In this document: one piece after another, positions 21,720-22,012 of the stretch
Layout of the letters: the number at the start of each line of letters is the position of its first letter
Position numbering within the stretch: the stretch's first letter is position 1
Assembly (NCBI GenBank): GCA_937877515.1
Contig: CALFIX010000006.1
Span: forward strand, 1-22,012
Reading direction: 5' to 3'
From: an uncultured Treponema sp.
Lineage (GTDB): Bacteria > Spirochaetota > Spirochaetia > Treponematales > Treponemataceae
DNA: 22,012 nucleotides
Notes under the pieces: generated by a model
What the model was told of the DNA's origin: nothing
The model's input: the letters and a program-made list of their open reading frames with translations, nothing else
The model's database searches: none
Program-made: the position numbers and the translations under genes

Positions 21720-21737
21720 AGGGGGGGGTACATTCAA

Positions 21738-22012
21738 TTACAGAAAAAATCCAAGACCAATTTTTGGAACGCAGGTAAAATCATGAGATACATCAGAATT
21801 TGTATCTCCTGAAGTTATAACCTTACATATAAAATCGTATGTCAACTCAAGTCCAATATCCACATATACTCTTTCATTTATTTTCATATTATTCTGAAAG
21901 TTAACACCTGTTCCAAACATATATACGGCTGATGCCCCTCCATCTCCCTTCATAGAAACAAGGTTATAGTGTATTCCCGGAGAAATAGTAAATATATGTC
22001 CCTCGCCTCTTG
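21738..22012 (-). CDS. probable outer-membrane beta-barrel protein, C-terminal part (cut by window edge)
   Basis: The reading frame is open to the right edge, upstream of the ATG at 21953, so this is the 3' end of a longer gene: 91 complete codons are visible. The translation alternates polar and hydrophobic residues in strand-like blocks (HIFTISPGIHYNLVS, ASAVYMFGTGVNF, RVYVDIGLELTYDF) and ends KIGLGFFL, an aromatic/hydrophobic last strand as in outer-membrane barrels. I cannot name the family. It is convergent with tRNA-Asn; the stop is 17 bases past the last tRNA-end repeat, and no own terminator is seen. Confidence 0.6.
   Translation of the reverse strand, partial: RGEGHIFTISPGIHYNLVSMKGDGGASAVYMFGTGVNFQNNMKINERVYVDIGLELTYDFICKVITSGDTNSDVSHDFTCVPKIGLGFFL

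Larger units (their letters stand above)
21388..21721 (+). repeat. tandem ~160-bp units copying the tRNA-Asn 3' end and terminator
   Basis: Starting at the tRNA T loop, the order T-arm 3' strand, acceptor 3' strand, terminator hairpin, about 30 bases of AT-rich spacer and a GC-rich 80-base dyad is present twice (21388-21549, 21550-21709). A third, decayed beginning lies at 21710-21721. The period is 162 and then 160 bases. The second copy keeps AAACCCAGCAGGGGGCGACT exactly; the third reads AAACCCTGCAGGGGGGGG. Confidence 0.92.

Noticed and set aside
21480..21720. CRISPR array
   Set aside because: Only two units with a ~160-bp period and alike spacers; the repeats derive from the tRNA end and a dyad element.

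Overview
The window looks like a chromosome segment of a treponeme-like spirochaete, probably a gut or rumen commensal. The evidence is the AT-rich, A/T-ending codon use, the block rpsP-khpA-rimM-trmD-rplS followed by FliK-like, FlhB-like and yraN genes, a short TroR/MntR-type regulator, and a secreted plant-arabinan hydrolase. The genus is inferred from gene content and order; no search was run.

Layout. 1-250: left end of an IS110-family insertion sequence (first 13 transposase codons, minus strand) with a structured non-coding region that is a good candidate bridge RNA. 296-1342: a lipoprotein GH43 endo-arabinanase. 1405-4501: a short upstream ORF overlapping mutS2, then argR with its own promoter and an ARG-box-like dyad. 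4597-6189: pgi, ending in a shared terminator with convergent tatD (6242-7126). 7180-7265: tRNA-Leu(UAA). 7360-10019: a zinc-ribbon protein of unknown role, then a tight minus-strand cluster (read right to left) of a FliK-like protein, an FlhB-like C-terminal domain protein, a 66-residue protein, yraN and a 61-residue protein. 10108-12454: the ribosome/tRNA-modification operon rpsP-khpA-rimM-trmD-rplS with a well-formed promoter. 12599-16703: a five-gene minus-strand operon of DtxR/MntR-family regulator, polar amino-acid ABC transporter (binding lipoprotein, permease, ATPase) and argH. 16704-20497: ilvB and ilvD (minus strand), with unusual repeats after ilvB. 20667-21245: an orphan ECF-transporter S component. 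21333-21405: tRNA-Asn(GUU), followed by two ~160-bp tandem units that copy the tRNA 3' end and terminator. 21738 to the edge: C-terminal part of a probable outer-membrane barrel protein.

Functional links. ArgR, ArgH and the amino-acid transporter suggest arginine-related metabolism under repressor control. IlvB and IlvD are the first and third enzymes of branched-chain amino-acid synthesis; no ilvN or ilvC is present. The IS110 end, the duplicated ilvB 3' end, a structured element flanked by 8-bp direct repeats, and the tRNA-Asn repeat array mark three places of past DNA rearrangement.

The observations most worth following are the tRNA-Asn repeat units (which show a compensatory base-pair change between copies), the candidate bridge RNA, three genes whose predicted transcription start falls on or within a few bases of the start codon with no Shine-Dalgarno sequence, and the metal-regulator/amino-acid transporter/argH operon.
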